A stretch of 64,000 nucleotides of DNA from Brevundimonas sp. UBA5713 (GCF_002419815.1 NZ_DIGV01000019.1:17036-81035), one strand, 5' to 3'; numbered from the stretch's first letter, positions 50,832 to 60,859 are shown. Translations and numbers: made by a program. The notes: generated by a model not told the origin, from the letters alone.

Positions 50832-51803
50832 TCAGGGGATCAGGACGATCTTGCCCACGTGATCGCCGGATTCCAGATCGGCATGGGCTTCTGCGGCTTT
50901 GTCCAGCGGATAGGTAGCGTGGATGCGGGCCTTGATCTGTCCACTTTCCACCCACGGCCAGACGCGGTTGCGGACCTGTTCGGCCAGACGGGCTTTTTCG
51001 TCGGCAGGGCGGCTGCGCAGGGTCGATCCGGTCAGCACCAGCTTCTTCAGCATAATGCGTTGCAGGTCGATCTGGGTCTTGGTGCCGGTCAGGCTGGCGA
51101 TCACCACCCATCGGCCACGCTCTTTCAGCGATTTCAGGTTCAACTCGGCATAGTCGGCGCCGACCATGTCCAGCACCACATCGGCACCGCCCGCCGCCCT
51201 GATCTCTTCGGCGAGGTCCAGCGACGAGGCATCCAGGCTGATGTCCGCGCCCAGTGCCTTGGCGGCCTCTGCCTTGGCTTTTGAGCGGCTGGTGGCGATC
51301 ACGCGGGCACCGGCAGCCTTGGCCATCTGTATGGCCATGACACCGATGCCGCTGGTGGCACCATGGATCAGCAAGGTCTCGCCCTCTTTCAGAGCGCCGC
51401 CCTCGAACACATTGGTAAAGACGGTAAAGGCCGTCTCCGGCAAGGCCGCCGCCTGCTCGAAGCTGAGGCCCTCCGGCACGGGCAGGGCGTGGAGGGCGTC
51501 CACCACAGCATATTCGGCATAGCCGCCGCCGCCCAGCAGGGCGCAGACCTTGTCGCCAACCGCCCATTGGGTAACGCCCTCGCCGACAGCCTCGACCTCG
51601 CCCGCCACTTCCAGTCCCAGAATATCGGAGGCCCCGGCGGGGGGCGGGTAGTGGCCGTTGCGCTGTACGATGTCGGGGCGGTTTACGCCCGCCGCGCGCA
51701 CACGGATGAGAATTTCGCCAGCTTTCGGCGAGGGCGTCGGGCGCTCTGCGATGCGCAGGGCGCTGGCGGGACCTTTTCCGCCGTCGATCTCTATGACCTT
51801 CAT
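50832..51803 (-). CDS. NAD(P)H quinone oxidoreductase, zinc-independent MDR family
   Basis: A 323-residue medium-chain dehydrogenase/reductase without the catalytic zinc cysteines, of the PIG3-like quinone oxidoreductase group (GVNRPDIVQRNGHYPPPAGAS, GGGGYAEYAVV, HGATSGIGVMAIQMAKAAG for NADPH). It would reduce quinones or enals with NADPH. The ATG at 51803 has GAGGAGTG upstream. Divergent from the DUF1192 gene. Confidence 0.9.
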   Translation of the reverse strand: MKVIEIDGGKGPASALRIAERPTPSPKAGEILIRVRAAGVNRPDIVQRNGHYPPPAGASDILGLEVAGEVEAVGEGVTQWAVGDKVCALLGGGGYAEYAVVDALHALPVPEGLSFEQAAALPETAFTVFTNVFEGGALKEGETLLIHGATSGIGVMAIQMAKAAGARVIATSRSKAKAEAAKALGADISLDASSLDLAEEIRAAGGADVVLDMVGADYAELNLKSLKERGRWVVIASLTGTKTQIDLQRIMLKKLVLTGSTLRSRPADEKARLAEQVRNRVWPWVESGQIKARIHATYPLDKAAEAHADLESGDHVGKIVLIP

Positions 51804-51890
51804 GTGACACTCCTCAACTTGCCAACTGTGCTTTTGAAGCGCTTTCTATCTGGGAACAGTTTCATACGGAAACGGTCAAAGGAGATGGCC

Positions 51891-52109
51891 ATGTCCTTCG
51901 AAGATCTGGAACCGCGCCATGTGGACGGTGATGCGCTAAAGGCGCTGCTTCGCGAAGATCTGGACAGCTATGCCGTCGTGGACCTGCAAGCGCGGATCGA
52001 GGCTCTGGAAGGGGAAATCCGTCGCGCGCGTCAGGCTATCGAGGCCAAGTCGTCCCAGCGCAATGCTGCCGACGCGCTTTTCAGTTTCAAGGGCTCCGGT
52101 GCCTCATGA
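51891..52109 (+). CDS. DUF1192 family protein
   Basis: A 72-residue protein starting MSFEDLEPRHVDGDALKALL, with a charged helix (LQARIEALEGEIRRARQAIE) and C-terminal ADALF segment, typical of DUF1192. AAAGGAG precedes the ATG at 51891. Function unknown. In other alphaproteobacteria this family is also found next to rcdA-like DUF1465 genes, as here. Confidence 0.87.
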   Translation: MSFEDLEPRHVDGDALKALLREDLDSYAVVDLQARIEALEGEIRRARQAIEAKSSQRNAADALFSFKGSGAS

Positions 52110-52223
52110 TGGGGCACCGTCGTTGGCAGGCAGATTGCACTGTGGGTGAAACCAACCATTGTTATTGCCAAGCTTGGGCAAGTGACGCACAGTATAGTTA
52201 AAGCCTGAGGGGATGGCATAGGC

Positions 52224-52733
52224 GTGAATCTTCTTAACGTTCAACAACTTGCCGAAGTGGACCGTTCGGCCGAGGTGCTGAAGTTCACCCGATCCGAGCT
52301 GTTCCACCGCTTTTTCCGTGAAGGCATAGAGCTGGTGGAAGAGACAGCTGCCTATCTGGACGGAGATGGGCGCAATGAATCACGCCTGCTGTCGCGGGCC
52401 GTGGGTCTGGCCTATGCCAGCGAGAGCATGAAACTGACCACGCGCCTGATGCAGATCGCATCGTGGCTTCTGGTGCAGCGCGCCGTCAACGAAGGCAATC
52501 TGATACCCGATGCGGTGTTCGAGCCGCGCTATCGTCTGGCCGAGCGGGCCATGGCCCCCGAGCCGCTACCGTCGGAAATGCCGATTGCGCTGGTAGAATA
52601 CATCGTGCGGGCCGAGCGCCTGTATGACCGCGTCTATTATCTCGATCAGAAGATGTTCGTTCTGCCGCCCGAAGCTCCGTCCCAGAACGGAGTGCTGGGC
52701 CAGATGGAGCGGTTGCGCGCCGCATTTGGCTAA
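52224..52733 (+). CDS. rcdA: RcdA homologue (DUF1465), CtrA proteolysis adaptor
   Basis: A 169-residue helical protein: ELFHRFFREGIELVEETAAY, SRAVGLAYASESMKLTTRLM and QIASWLLVQRAVNEGN, the conserved three-helix core of RcdA. In Caulobacter crescentus RcdA helps deliver CtrA to the ClpXP protease at the stalked pole. The GTG start has GAGGGGA upstream; the first 12 residues are not conserved and a start nearer RSAEVL cannot be excluded. A terminator follows. Confidence 0.9.
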   Translation: MNLLNVQQLAEVDRSAEVLKFTRSELFHRFFREGIELVEETAAYLDGDGRNESRLLSRAVGLAYASESMKLTTRLMQIASWLLVQRAVNEGNLIPDAVFEPRYRLAERAMAPEPLPSEMPIALVEYIVRAERLYDRVYYLDQKMFVLPPEAPSQNGVLGQMERLRAAFG

Positions 52734-52754
52734 GGCGATATGCGGATATAAAAA

Positions 52755-52780
52755 AGGGCGACGGGATGAACCGTCGCCCT
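52755..52780. terminator. convergent terminator between rcdA and the L,D-transpeptidase gene
   Basis: The stem AGGGCGACGG / CCGTCGCCCT with a GATGAA loop, A-run before it and TCTTTG after it. Confidence 0.82.
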
Positions 52781-52802
52781 CTTTGTTTGGTCTGCCGCCG
52801 GA

Positions 52803-54356
52803 TCAGATCCAGCGGTCATCCTTGTCTGCCGGCGCTTCGGAAACGACTTCCGGCAGGTTGACGTGGATGCCCATGGCCTCGGCCAGCTTTTTGTCGCGGC
52901 GATAGGAGTCTTCGCGGAAGGCGACGCGGCCCTGACCGTCCACAAAGGCCGTCCAGTACAGCAGGCGGACGCCGATCGGGCGACCGGTCTGCACGCGGGT
53001 GGTCTGGCCACTGGCGCGCGCCTCGTCAAAGCGGGCCAGACGCGCCGGATCGGGTTGCAGCAACAGACGGGCGAAATCTTCGGCGTTCTGCACGCGCACG
53101 CAGCCGTGGCTGCGCTGGCGCATCGACAGGTTGAAGGCCCCCTTGCTGGGGGTGTCATGCAGGAAGATGGCGTAGCTGTCGCGCAGTTCGAACTTCACAT
53201 AGCCCAGCGACGAGCGCGGGCCGGCGCGTTGCACCACCCAGCCGCTGTCATTGATGTACATGTCGTTGGCCGCCAGATAGGCCGGACCTTTGGGCAGGAT
53301 TTCGCGACGGGCGATGCCCATGGGCACTGTCCACGGCGGATTGGCCACCACCGAGGCGAACGGGCGCTCAAGGCTGGGTGTCTGGTTTTCGACCGAGCCG
53401 ACAACCACGCGGTTGGAGTGAACGGGCTGGCCGTCCTTCCAATAGACCATGATGGCAGCGGCGGTGTTGACCTCGATACGCTCGGGCTGCAGCTCGCGCT
53501 TCAACCAGCGGCGCCGCTCGAGGTTCAGGGCGATCTGGCGGGCGCGGTCTTCGGCAGAGGCGGTCAGAGAGCGCTGGGTTGCCGGACCGATGCGGCCATC
53601 CGAGCCCAGACCGTGACGGACCTGAAAGCTGCGCACAGCCTGCTGGATGGCGCTGCTGTAGACATTGCCGCTGACAGCCGCAGCGGCCGATTGCGTCAGG
53701 TCACCCTCGGCCACCAGACGGGCGACCAGAGCAGGCACGCGGGCGTCGGAGCTGCCCGGCTCGATCTGCGGACCGGTGGTGAACGCGGGCCAGCCGCCGT
53801 TACGGGCCAGACGCATATAACGGATGTAGCCCGCCGACAGGTTCTTATAGCCGATGTCCTGCGGCGGCAGTTCGTCAAACCAGTCAGACAGACGGTTGTT
53901 GGTCAGCGACGTGACCAGACCATCGGCGACATCGACACTGTTCTTGTCCATCTCCCATAGCTCTTCGACCGTTTCCGGACGAATGCGGCCATGGGCCAGC
54001 ACCTTGGCGTAGGAGAGGGCGGCGGCCGTGGTACGGACCTCGGCGCTTTCGGGCTGGGCGGCCAGACCGACGAAATCGAAATAGTCATTGACCGGTAGGG
54101 CGTGATGGTCGGCGCGCTGGGCCACCTCTTGCAAGGTGCGCAGGCGCTCGGGCGTCCAGATCGGGCGGCCTCCGGTCTTTTCATAGACCTTCCGCACATC
54201 GGCCTGAATATCCTGAGGCAGGCGGCCAATCTGGGCAGTCATCGCGTCGGAGGCAGGCGCGGGGACGGTGACCTGTATTTGCGACAGGGCCGAGTTAGCT
54301 GCACCCAGGGTCAGGGTCGTTGTGGCGACACCCAAGCCCAATTCACGTCGATTCAT
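52803..54356 (-). CDS. L,D-transpeptidase (YcbB/LdtD-like)
   Basis: A 517-residue enzyme that would cross-link peptidoglycan peptides in the periplasm. The order is an N-terminal signal with a twin-arginine-like NRREL, a scaffold region, a peptidoglycan-binding domain (about residues 250-290, AIQQAVRSFQVRHGLGSDG) and a YkuD domain with the catalytic C419 in SHGCVRV. GPAYLAANDMYINDSG belongs to the YcbB-type insertion. It faces rpmE on the same strand, with the rpmE terminator between them. Confidence 0.92.
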   Translation of the reverse strand: MNRRELGLGVATTTLTLGAANSALSQIQVTVPAPASDAMTAQIGRLPQDIQADVRKVYEKTGGRPIWTPERLRTLQEVAQRADHHALPVNDYFDFVGLAAQPESAEVRTTAAALSYAKVLAHGRIRPETVEELWEMDKNSVDVADGLVTSLTNNRLSDWFDELPPQDIGYKNLSAGYIRYMRLARNGGWPAFTTGPQIEPGSSDARVPALVARLVAEGDLTQSAAAAVSGNVYSSAIQQAVRSFQVRHGLGSDGRIGPATQRSLTASAEDRARQIALNLERRRWLKRELQPERIEVNTAAAIMVYWKDGQPVHSNRVVVGSVENQTPSLERPFASVVANPPWTVPMGIARREILPKGPAYLAANDMYINDSGWVVQRAGPRSSLGYVKFELRDSYAIFLHDTPSKGAFNLSMRQRSHGCVRVQNAEDFARLLLQPDPARLARFDEARASGQTTRVQTGRPIGVRLLYWTAFVDGQGRVAFREDSYRRDKKLAEAMGIHVNLPEVVSEAPADKDDRWI

Positions 54357-54451
54357 ATCCAGACCGTTCTAAACGCTAAAAATTGCAGACCCATTGTCGG
54401 CAAGACTAGGGACTGAACGCGCGCAGATTATCCCTGTTCCGGGTAAACAAA

Positions 54452-54480
54452 AAGCACCGCCCTTATGGGGGGCGGTGCTT
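54452..54480 (-). terminator. rho-independent terminator of rpmE
   Basis: The stem AAGCACCGCCC / GGGCGGTGCTT; read on the minus strand it ends in TTTTTGTTT. Confidence 0.88.
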
Positions 54481-54504
54481 CCTAATGTCGCCGAGGCGTA
54501 GGGC

Positions 54505-54729
54505 TTACTTCTTGAGGAAGCCGCCGAACTTGCCGTTGAAGCGCGACACGCGACCACCACGGTCCATCAGCTGGGCGTTGCCGCCGGTCCAAGCCGGGTG
54601 CGAGGTCGGGTCGATGTCGAGGTTCAGGGTGTCACCTTCTTTGCCGTAGGTCGAACGGGTCTGGTAGGTGGTGCCATCGGTCATCACAACGTTGATGAAG
54701 TGATAGTTCGGGTGGGTGTCGGCTTTCAT
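54505..54729 (-). CDS. rpmE: 50S ribosomal protein L31
   Basis: A 74-residue L31: [38 protein letters not shown] and [19 protein letters not shown]. It lacks the CxxC zinc motif, so it is the zinc-independent (C-minus) kind that takes over when zinc is scarce in bacteria with both. The open frame continues far upstream but without similarity. Divergent from the ABC exporter gene. Confidence 0.96.
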   Translation of the reverse strand: MKADTHPNYHFINVVMTDGTTYQTRSTYGKEGDTLNLDIDPTSHPAWTGGNAQLMDRGGRVSRFNGKFGGFLKK

Positions 54730-54861
54730 CGTAAAATTCCGTCTCTGCGCGACGACGATTCCGACCGTCACTGCGCGTAAAATAGAGAATCCCGCCACTA
54801 ACAGCGACGGGAGCGAGGTGCGGCGTTTACACCGAGGGGCGTTACGGGGCAAGAGCAGCGT

Positions 54862-56718
54862 ATGAGCCAAACATCCCAAAGTCCGCATAACAGTGCCGAT
54901 TTCGCTGCCCAGGGTCGTCCGGGGGCCGGGGCGCAGTTGATGGAACAGATCGGCGAGGCTGCCGGTAAGCGCAGCCGCAGCCGCAACATCAAGCCGCTGT
55001 CGCGCCTGTTGCCCTATCTGGCAGCGCATAAGGGGCATGCATGGTTGTCGTTCGTTTTCCTGCTGGCTTCGACGGGGGCGTCGCTGGCGCTGACGGCGAC
55101 GGCGCGCGGGGCCATCGACACCGGCTTTGACCAAGGCGGAGGCTATCTGAACTTCTGGTTCGGACTGTTGGGCCTGAATGCGCTGGTGCTGGGACTGATG
55201 ACGGCCCTGCGCTATTATTTCGTCACCAAGACCGGCGAGCGCATGATCGCCGATCTGCGTCAGGGGCTGTTTGGCCGCATCCTGTCCCTGGATCCGGTCT
55301 TCTTTGCCCATATGCGCACGGGCGAGGTGCTGTCGCGCATGACGACCGACATCCAGCTGGTCGATACGCTGCTGACCACCTCTATCTCCTATGCGCTGCG
55401 CAACTTCTTCACCCTGATCGGTGCGACGATCCTGCTGTTCTTCGTTAGTCCCAAGCTGACGGCGCTGGTACTGCTGATCGTGCCGGTGCTGATTGTGCCG
55501 CTGTTTGTTTTTGGCCGTCAGGTGCGCAAGCTGACCATTCGCTCGCAGGACACCTTTGCCGGTGCCGTGGGCTTTGCCGGCGAGAGCGTGGACGCACTGG
55601 AAACGGTGCAGGCCTTTGGCCGCGAAGCCAGCGCCCATGGCCGTTTCGCAGGTGCTGTCGAGGCCGCTTTTGCCGCCTCGCTGAAGCGCATGCGGGCCCG
55701 CGCCGTCATGACGGCCATGATCATCGTGGTGATGTTCGGTGGCGTGACGCTGGTGCTGTGGCTGGGGGCGCAGGATGTGGTGGCGGGCAACATGACGCCG
55801 GGCGCGCTGCTACAGTTCGTGCTCCTGTCGGTGTTTGCCGCAGGGGCCGTTGGTGCGCTGGGCGAAAGCTGGGGTGATGTGCAAAAGGCCGCCGGTGCCA
55901 TGGAGCGGATCGACGAGCTGATGCGCGCCGAGCCTGCGATTGCCGCTCCAGCCCAGCCGCGCGCACTGCCGGTGCCGCCGCGTGGCGAGGTGTCGATGTC
56001 GGCGGTGGACTTTGCCTATCCGGGCCGTCCCGACCTGACGGCGTTGAAAGGCTTTAGCCTGACCGTGCGTCCGGGCGAGACGGTGGCTTTGGTCGGGCCT
56101 TCGGGCGCAGGCAAGTCGACAGTCTTCCGTCTGTTGCTGCGCTTCTATGATCCGCAGTCGGGCGTGGTGTCGGTAGATGGCGTGGACGTCCGCGAGGCCG
56201 ATCCGGTTGAAGTGCGTGGCCGCTATGCATGGGTGTCGCAAGAGGCCCCGCTGTTCTCGGGCTCTTCGTTGGAGAACATTCGCTTTGGCCGTGAGGACGC
56301 CACCTTGGAACAGGCGAAGGAAGCCGCCCGCGAGGCGCAGGCCCTGACCTTTATCGAGCGTCTGCCGCAAGGGTTTGACACACCGCTGGGCGAGCGCGCC
56401 AAGAGCCTGTCGGGCGGTCAACGCCAGCGTCTGGCTATTGCGCGTGCTCTGGTGCGCGAGGCACCGATCCTGCTGCTGGACGAAGCTACCAGCGCTCTGG
56501 ACGCCGAGAACGAGCGTCTGGTTCAGGCGGCTCTGGATCAGGCCATGGAGGCGCGCACCACACTGGTCATCGCCCACCGTCTGGCCACCGTTCTGCGGGC
56601 CGACCGCATTGTGGTGATGGACGCAGGCGAGGTGGTGGAAGAGGGCACCCACGCCGAGCTGATGGCCAAGGGTGGGCTGTACTCACGCCTCGCCAAGCTT
56701 CAGTTCCAGAACGACTGA
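54862..56718 (+). CDS. ABC exporter with fused membrane and ATPase domains
   Basis: A 618-residue half-transporter: a disordered N-terminus of about 45 residues, six membrane helices to about residue 340 and an ATPase domain with Walker [10 protein letters not shown], signature LSGGQRQR, Walker [13 protein letters not shown] and the H-loop VIAHRL. It dimerises to export lipids or drugs; the substrate is not evident. The layout resembles MsbA-like exporters of alphaproteobacteria. Confidence 0.93.
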   Translation: MSQTSQSPHNSADFAAQGRPGAGAQLMEQIGEAAGKRSRSRNIKPLSRLLPYLAAHKGHAWLSFVFLLASTGASLALTATARGAIDTGFDQGGGYLNFWFGLLGLNALVLGLMTALRYYFVTKTGERMIADLRQGLFGRILSLDPVFFAHMRTGEVLSRMTTDIQLVDTLLTTSISYALRNFFTLIGATILLFFVSPKLTALVLLIVPVLIVPLFVFGRQVRKLTIRSQDTFAGAVGFAGESVDALETVQAFGREASAHGRFAGAVEAAFAASLKRMRARAVMTAMIIVVMFGGVTLVLWLGAQDVVAGNMTPGALLQFVLLSVFAAGAVGALGESWGDVQKAAGAMERIDELMRAEPAIAAPAQPRALPVPPRGEVSMSAVDFAYPGRPDLTALKGFSLTVRPGETVALVGPSGAGKSTVFRLLLRFYDPQSGVVSVDGVDVREADPVEVRGRYAWVSQEAPLFSGSSLENIRFGREDATLEQAKEAAREAQALTFIERLPQGFDTPLGERAKSLSGGQRQRLAIARALVREAPILLLDEATSALDAENERLVQAALDQAMEARTTLVIAHRLATVLRADRIVVMDAGEVVEEGTHAELMAKGGLYSRLAKLQFQND

Positions 56719-56720
56719 AG

Positions 56721-57761
56721 TCAGGGCTGGCGGCCCAGTCGGGCCGCCGTCGCCAGCGCCGGAAAATCGCTAAACACCGCATCGACCTTCAGGTCATAGA
56801 AGCGGTTCAGATAGCCCGTCAGATCGCCATGGTCTGACGGGTTTCCATTGGAACGATGCTCCAGCGGCAGGAAGGCATTTTCCGCGCGGAAGGTCCACAC
56901 CACCACCTTGAGACCCGCTGTATGGGCATCCTCGACCAGAGCCGTGGGCTGGGCGCTACGTCCGGCCTCGTCGGGCGGCAGGATCATGCCGGTGTCCACG
57001 CCGATGGAACGGGCGTAGGTCGCGATACGGGCCAGACCCTCTGGCGTGGCCATCTGGGCATAGGTGGTGTCCGGCTTGTCGAACGGGCCGCCCGATGCCT
57101 GCATCAGTTGCAGCAGCGGCGTGTCGACACGCTGCGACAGGCGCTCCAGCGTGCCGACCTCGAAACATTGCACTAGCACCGGTGCATCCGGTCCTGTCAG
57201 GCCGCGGCGCTCCAGCACCGCCACAAAGGCGTCTTCGACGGGCAGACCGCGCTGGATGAAATATGTCGGGTGCTTCAGTTCGGGTGCGACACCGATGCGG
57301 CGGCCGGTGCGGGCGCTGGCCGCCTCTGCGATGTCCAGTACTTCGTCAAAGGTCAGCAGTGCCTCGCGCCCGTCAAAGGCCGTGCCGCGCATCTGGGGCA
57401 GGCGTTCCTTGGCGCGCAGGGTCTTCAGTTCGGCCAGCGTAAAGTCTTCGGTGAACCAGCCCGTTACATCGACACCATCGATCGTGCGGGTGGCGCGGCG
57501 GCTGGCAAACTCGGGCTTGTCGGCCACGTTGGTCGTCTCGCCGATCTCGTTTTCGTGGCGCAAGACCAGATGCCCGTCAGAGGTCATGACCAGATCGGGC
57601 TCGATCACATCGGCCCCCTGATCGATGGCCAGTTCATAGGCCGCGCGCGTGTGTTCAGGGCGTTCGCCGCTGGCTCCACGGTGGGCGATGATCTGGGGCG
57701 TGGTCGGGCCGAGCGGCGCGGGGGCAAGGGTCAGGACGAGGCCGAGCATAATAGCGATCAT
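56721..57761 (-). CDS. secreted glycerophosphodiester phosphodiesterase (GlpQ-like)
   Basis: A 346-residue protein from ATG 57761, with a signal peptide (MIAIMLGLVLTLAPAP). The GDPD signature is IIAHRGASGERPEHTRAAY with ADVIEPDLVMTSDGHLVLRHE, giving the catalytic histidines and acidic calcium ligands. It would hydrolyse deacylated phospholipids in the periplasm to glycerol 3-phosphate. Converges with the ABC exporter, two bases apart. Confidence 0.93.
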   Translation of the reverse strand: MIAIMLGLVLTLAPAPLGPTTPQIIAHRGASGERPEHTRAAYELAIDQGADVIEPDLVMTSDGHLVLRHENEIGETTNVADKPEFASRRATRTIDGVDVTGWFTEDFTLAELKTLRAKERLPQMRGTAFDGREALLTFDEVLDIAEAASARTGRRIGVAPELKHPTYFIQRGLPVEDAFVAVLERRGLTGPDAPVLVQCFEVGTLERLSQRVDTPLLQLMQASGGPFDKPDTTYAQMATPEGLARIATYARSIGVDTGMILPPDEAGRSAQPTALVEDAHTAGLKVVVWTFRAENAFLPLEHRSNGNPSDHGDLTGYLNRFYDLKVDAVFSDFPALATAARLGRQP

Positions 57762-57816
57762 GGACGCCTTTTGGCCCGGTTGTGCAATGACCCTGTGTCG
57801 TGGAGATGAAAGAAAT

Positions 57817-57921
57817 ATGCCGTCACGACGTGGCAAACCTGCCGGAAAGATCATCTCTTTTCCGCCTGTGGCGACGGGGCGTGCCCTGAGGCAGTCCGAA
57901 CGCAGGGGCGGCAGACGATGA
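57817..57921 (+). CDS. possible 34-residue basic small protein
   Basis: An ATG frame with GGAG upstream encodes MPSRRGKPAGKIISFPPV and an Arg-rich end (QSERRGGRR). It lies in the 233-base space between the glycerophosphodiesterase and inositol monophosphatase genes. It could be chance; no family is recognised. Confidence 0.25.
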   Translation: MPSRRGKPAGKIISFPPVATGRALRQSERRGGRR

Positions 57922-57939
57922 CGGCTTTGTCAGAAAAAA

Positions 57940-57969
57940 AGGGGCGCTTCCAGATGAGGAAGCGCCCCT
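57940..57969 (-). terminator. terminator of the inositol monophosphatase gene
   Basis: The stem AGGGGCGCTTCC / GGAAGCGCCCCT, followed on the minus strand by TTTTTTT. Confidence 0.9.
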
Positions 57970-57994
57970 GATTTGTTGTGGTAGCCCTACAGGC

Positions 57995-58801
57995 TTAGGC
58001 GGCTTGCAGCACGTTGCGCAGCTTGGCCTGGATGTCGGGGTTGCCCGCGACAATCGTCTTGCCGTTCTTGGGATCGCCGTCCTGTTCGATCGAGGTGACG
58101 ACGCCGCCGGCCTCGGTGACCAGCAGGATGCCGGCTGCGACATCCCACGGCTTGAGGTTACGCTCGAAGAAGGCGTCGTAGCGGCCAGCGGCCACCCAGG
58201 CGAAGTCCAGCGAGGCTGCGCCCAGACGGCGGATACCGGCCACGCGTTGACCCACGGCATGGATGTCCTTGATGGCCTGGCCGTGGCCGGTCTTGCCGAC
58301 GAAGGGCAGGCCGGTGGCGACCAGAGCCTCGTCGAGGTTCTTGCGGCCTGCCAGACGGATACGGGTGTCGTTCAGGTAACAGCCCTTGCCTTTTTCGGCC
58401 CAGAACATCTCGTTCATGACCGGATTATAGGTCACGGCGGCGACGATTTCCGAAGAGCCATCAGGGTGGGTGCGTTGCAGGCCGACCGTGATCGCAAAGT
58501 GCGGCATGGCGTGCATGAAGTTGGTGGTGCCGTCGATCGGATCGACAATCCACATGTGGGTCTTGTCGGTACCTTCGATCAGACCGCGCTCTTCACCCAG
58601 GAAGCTGTAGCCCGGGCGGGCCTTCATCAGCAGTTCGTAGAGGGTGTCTTCGGCCTTGACGTCCGCTGCGGTGACGAAGTCAGCCGGACCTTTGCGGGAA
58701 ACCTGAAGCTGCGAAACTTCACCGAAGTCGCGGAGCATCGGGCGGGCGGTCTTGCGGACGGCGTCCATCATGACCTGAAGAAGGGCGGAAGCGAGAGCCA
58801 T
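57995..58801 (-). CDS. suhB: inositol-1-monophosphatase family protein
   Basis: A 268-residue metal-dependent phosphatase. Motifs: GEER for the first metal, WIVDPIDGTTNF, and WDVAAGILLVTEAGG. The ATG at 58801 has AGGAG upstream. Relatives in this group cleave inositol phosphates and some sugar or nucleotide phosphates; SuhB of E. coli also acts in transcription. Downstream of efp on the same strand, but two terminator-like hairpins separate them. Confidence 0.9.
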   Translation of the reverse strand: MALASALLQVMMDAVRKTARPMLRDFGEVSQLQVSRKGPADFVTAADVKAEDTLYELLMKARPGYSFLGEERGLIEGTDKTHMWIVDPIDGTTNFMHAMPHFAITVGLQRTHPDGSSEIVAAVTYNPVMNEMFWAEKGKGCYLNDTRIRLAGRKNLDEALVATGLPFVGKTGHGQAIKDIHAVGQRVAGIRRLGAASLDFAWVAAGRYDAFFERNLKPWDVAAGILLVTEAGGVVTSIEQDGDPKNGKTIVAGNPDIQAKLRNVLQAA

Positions 58802-58868
58802 AAGTCGATCTCCTGATCCGTGCATCCTGTACGTAAGGCCGCGGCCCCGGATGGACGGAGAAGTCAAA

Positions 58869-58893
58869 AGGGGTGCGGACCATCCGCACCCCT
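58869..58893 (-). terminator. terminator after efp
   Basis: The stem AGGGGTGCGGA / TCCGCACCCCT with a three-base loop, followed on the minus strand by TTTTGA. A second smaller hairpin (TCCACCT / AGGTGGA) lies at 58903-58920. Confidence 0.8.
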
Positions 58894-58933
58894 GAAACAA
58901 TAGTCCACCTTTGCAGGTGGAAGCAGGCGTTTT

Positions 58934-59500
58934 TTAGTCCGCGCGGCGGACGTATTCACCGGTGGCGGTGTCCACGACGATCTTTTCACCAGCCGACATG
59001 TACGGCGGGATCATGATGCGCACGCCGTTCGAGGCGGTCGCCGGCTTGTACGACGACGAAGCGGTCTGACCCTTAACGGTCGGCTCGGTTTCAGCAACTT
59101 CCAGAACGACATGGTCCGGCAGTTCCAGACCGATCGGACGGCCTTCGTGCATTTCGATGACGACCTTCATGCCTTCGGCCAGATAGGCGATGCGGTCTTC
59201 GCCGACCCAGTCCTTTTGCAGTTCGATCTGCTCATAGGTAGCGTCATCCATGAACACCAGGCTGTCGCCGTTGTCGAACAGGTAGGAGAAGTCCTTCTGT
59301 TCCAGTGTGGCGCGCTCGACGCGGTCTTCCGAACGGAAGCGCTCGGCCAGCTTGTTGCCGGTTTCCAGGTTCTTGGCTTCCACGTTGGCGAAAGCGCCGC
59401 CCTTGCCGGGCTTCACGTGGTTGACCTTGGTGACGACCCACAGACCACCGTTGTGCTGCAGGACCATACCCGGCTTGATGGTATTGGCGTTGATTTTCAT
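58934..59500 (-). CDS. efp: translation elongation factor P
   Basis: A 188-residue EF-P, which rescues ribosomes stalled at proline runs. Three beta-barrel domains with [16 protein letters not shown], the tip [16 protein letters not shown] with K33 as the likely modification site, and the C-terminal [19 protein letters not shown]. The ATG at 59500 gives standard length. The modifying enzymes (EpmA/B or EarP) are not in the window. Confidence 0.97.
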   Translation of the reverse strand: MKINANTIKPGMVLQHNGGLWVVTKVNHVKPGKGGAFANVEAKNLETGNKLAERFRSEDRVERATLEQKDFSYLFDNGDSLVFMDDATYEQIELQKDWVGEDRIAYLAEGMKVVIEMHEGRPIGLELPDHVVLEVAETEPTVKGQTASSSYKPATASNGVRIMIPPYMSAGEKIVVDTATGEYVRRAD

Positions 59501-59631
59501 GAGGAACCGTTCGGGCTCGTTGATGGGCAGGTGGGCACCAACCTTAAGGGGCGCTCCAAATCGACGCGAGCCGTAGAGGAAAGGGGCAAAAAGGGCAATG
59601 GGAAGGGCACCAATAGGCACCCCGCCCGATG

Positions 59632-60126
59632 TTATTTCACAAGGTTTGTGGCGGTGGTCACGGGGTTGACCATAGCGCTGACGCCTTTGAGTCTGCGCGC
59701 CTCATAGGCAAAGGCGGCCGCCAGCCCCGCCGAGGCCATGGCCGCGCCAATCTGGCTCCAGCGATTTTGCGGGCGCGCCGCAAGCCACCATGCATTGGCC
59801 GTCTGCGCCATGGCCCAAAGACCCATCGCCGACACACGACCCTTTTTAGCGGGGGAGTTCCATACACGGATGGCAGCCAGAGTATTGGCCGAGAAGACAG
59901 CGGGCATCAGCCAGTTGCCGGCCTTCACCTCGTTCTTCATCCTGCGACCAAAGGCCTTCGGCGTTTGCTCGGGCGCGATCTCTCGCGCCAGCACCGTGAC
60001 GGCCAGTGCGAACCCGGCGGTCAGCAGCGCGCCGGTGACAACGTGGGACATGTCGCGGTTGCCGATGTTGAGCAGCTCGTCGGCCTTGTCGCGGGCGGTG
60101 TCGATCAGGTCTTCAATGTCTTCCAT
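59632..60126 (-). CDS. putative membrane protein (164 aa)
   Basis: A 164-residue protein with an acidic N-terminal helix ([19 protein letters not shown]), a membrane helix ([19 protein letters not shown]), then two or three weaker hydrophobic segments ([34 protein letters not shown]). No recognised family. It is 74 bases downstream of bfr on the same strand and could be cotranscribed with it. Confidence 0.65.
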   Translation of the reverse strand: MEDIEDLIDTARDKADELLNIGNRDMSHVVTGALLTAGFALAVTVLAREIAPEQTPKAFGRRMKNEVKAGNWLMPAVFSANTLAAIRVWNSPAKKGRVSAMGLWAMAQTANAWWLAARPQNRWSQIGAAMASAGLAAAFAYEARRLKGVSAMVNPVTTATNLVK

Positions 60127-60200
60127 GCAGCCCAAATGAAAGGGCGGCTGGGATGTTCCCCGCCGCCCTGACACATCTGATTGAAAATCGTCAAAAAGGG

Positions 60201-60689
60201 TCAGTGACCCTCGCCGACAATCTCCTTCATGGCCGACTGAAGGTAGTTTTGGGCACCCATGAACGAGACCAGTTGCATCTGGTTTTCGAGGAAGTCGATG
60301 TGGTGCTCGGTATCGGTCAGGATCTGTTGAAGGATTTCGCGGCTGACGTAGTCACGTGCGGCTTCACATTCAGTCAGGGCGTCGCGGGTGGCTTCGCGGC
60401 TGTCCAGTTCCAGTTGCAGATCGGCCTGCAGGCACTCGATGGGGTCTTCGCCGACCTTGAGCTTGTGCAGGTCTTGCAGGTTCGGCAGACCATCAAGGAA
60501 CAGCACGCGCTTGATCAGCAGATCGGCGTGTTTCATCTCGCCGATCGATTCCTTGTAAATGATGTCGCCGAGATGGGTCAGGCCCCAGCTTTCGAACATG
60601 CGCGCATGCAGGAAATACTGGTTTACGGCGGTCAGTTCGTTGGTCAGCACCTTGTTCAGGGTGCGGATGATAGCGGGATCACCCTTCAT
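60201..60689 (-). CDS. bfr: bacterioferritin
   Basis: A 162-residue four-helix ferritin that stores iron in 24-mers. It has the ferroxidase ligands in NELTAVNQYFLHARMFE and GEMKHADLLIKR (whose Met is the haem ligand M52) and QILTDTEHHIDFLE. Start ATG 60689 gives the standard MKGDPAII N-terminus. The Bfd ferredoxin gene lies upstream on the same strand, and iron-box-like sequences occur in the spacer. Confidence 0.96.
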   Translation of the reverse strand: MKGDPAIIRTLNKVLTNELTAVNQYFLHARMFESWGLTHLGDIIYKESIGEMKHADLLIKRVLFLDGLPNLQDLHKLKVGEDPIECLQADLQLELDSREATRDALTECEAARDYVSREILQQILTDTEHHIDFLENQMQLVSFMGAQNYLQSAMKEIVGEGH

Positions 60690-60796
60690 GGTCTTGCCTC
60701 TCGGTTGGCAGTCAACGGGAGACCAGGGTTCATCCTTGGTGCCATCACTGCTTGTTCGAAGCATAGAATAGCACCGAAAAATCGGATTTGTTTATT

Positions 60797-60812
60797 TGAG
60801 AATTACTTTCAC
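60797..60812. promoter_or_regulatory. iron-box-like sequence upstream of bfr
   Basis: TTGAGAATTACTTTCA is an imperfect inverted repeat (TGAGAAT / ACTTTCA) resembling Fur or Irr sites, about 110 bases before the bfr start in the bfd-bfr spacer. Weaker than the site upstream of bfd. Confidence 0.4.
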
Positions 60813-60859
60813 CACATTGATAATGCGAGCGTTTTTCACTCGCATCTAACGCGGTGACT

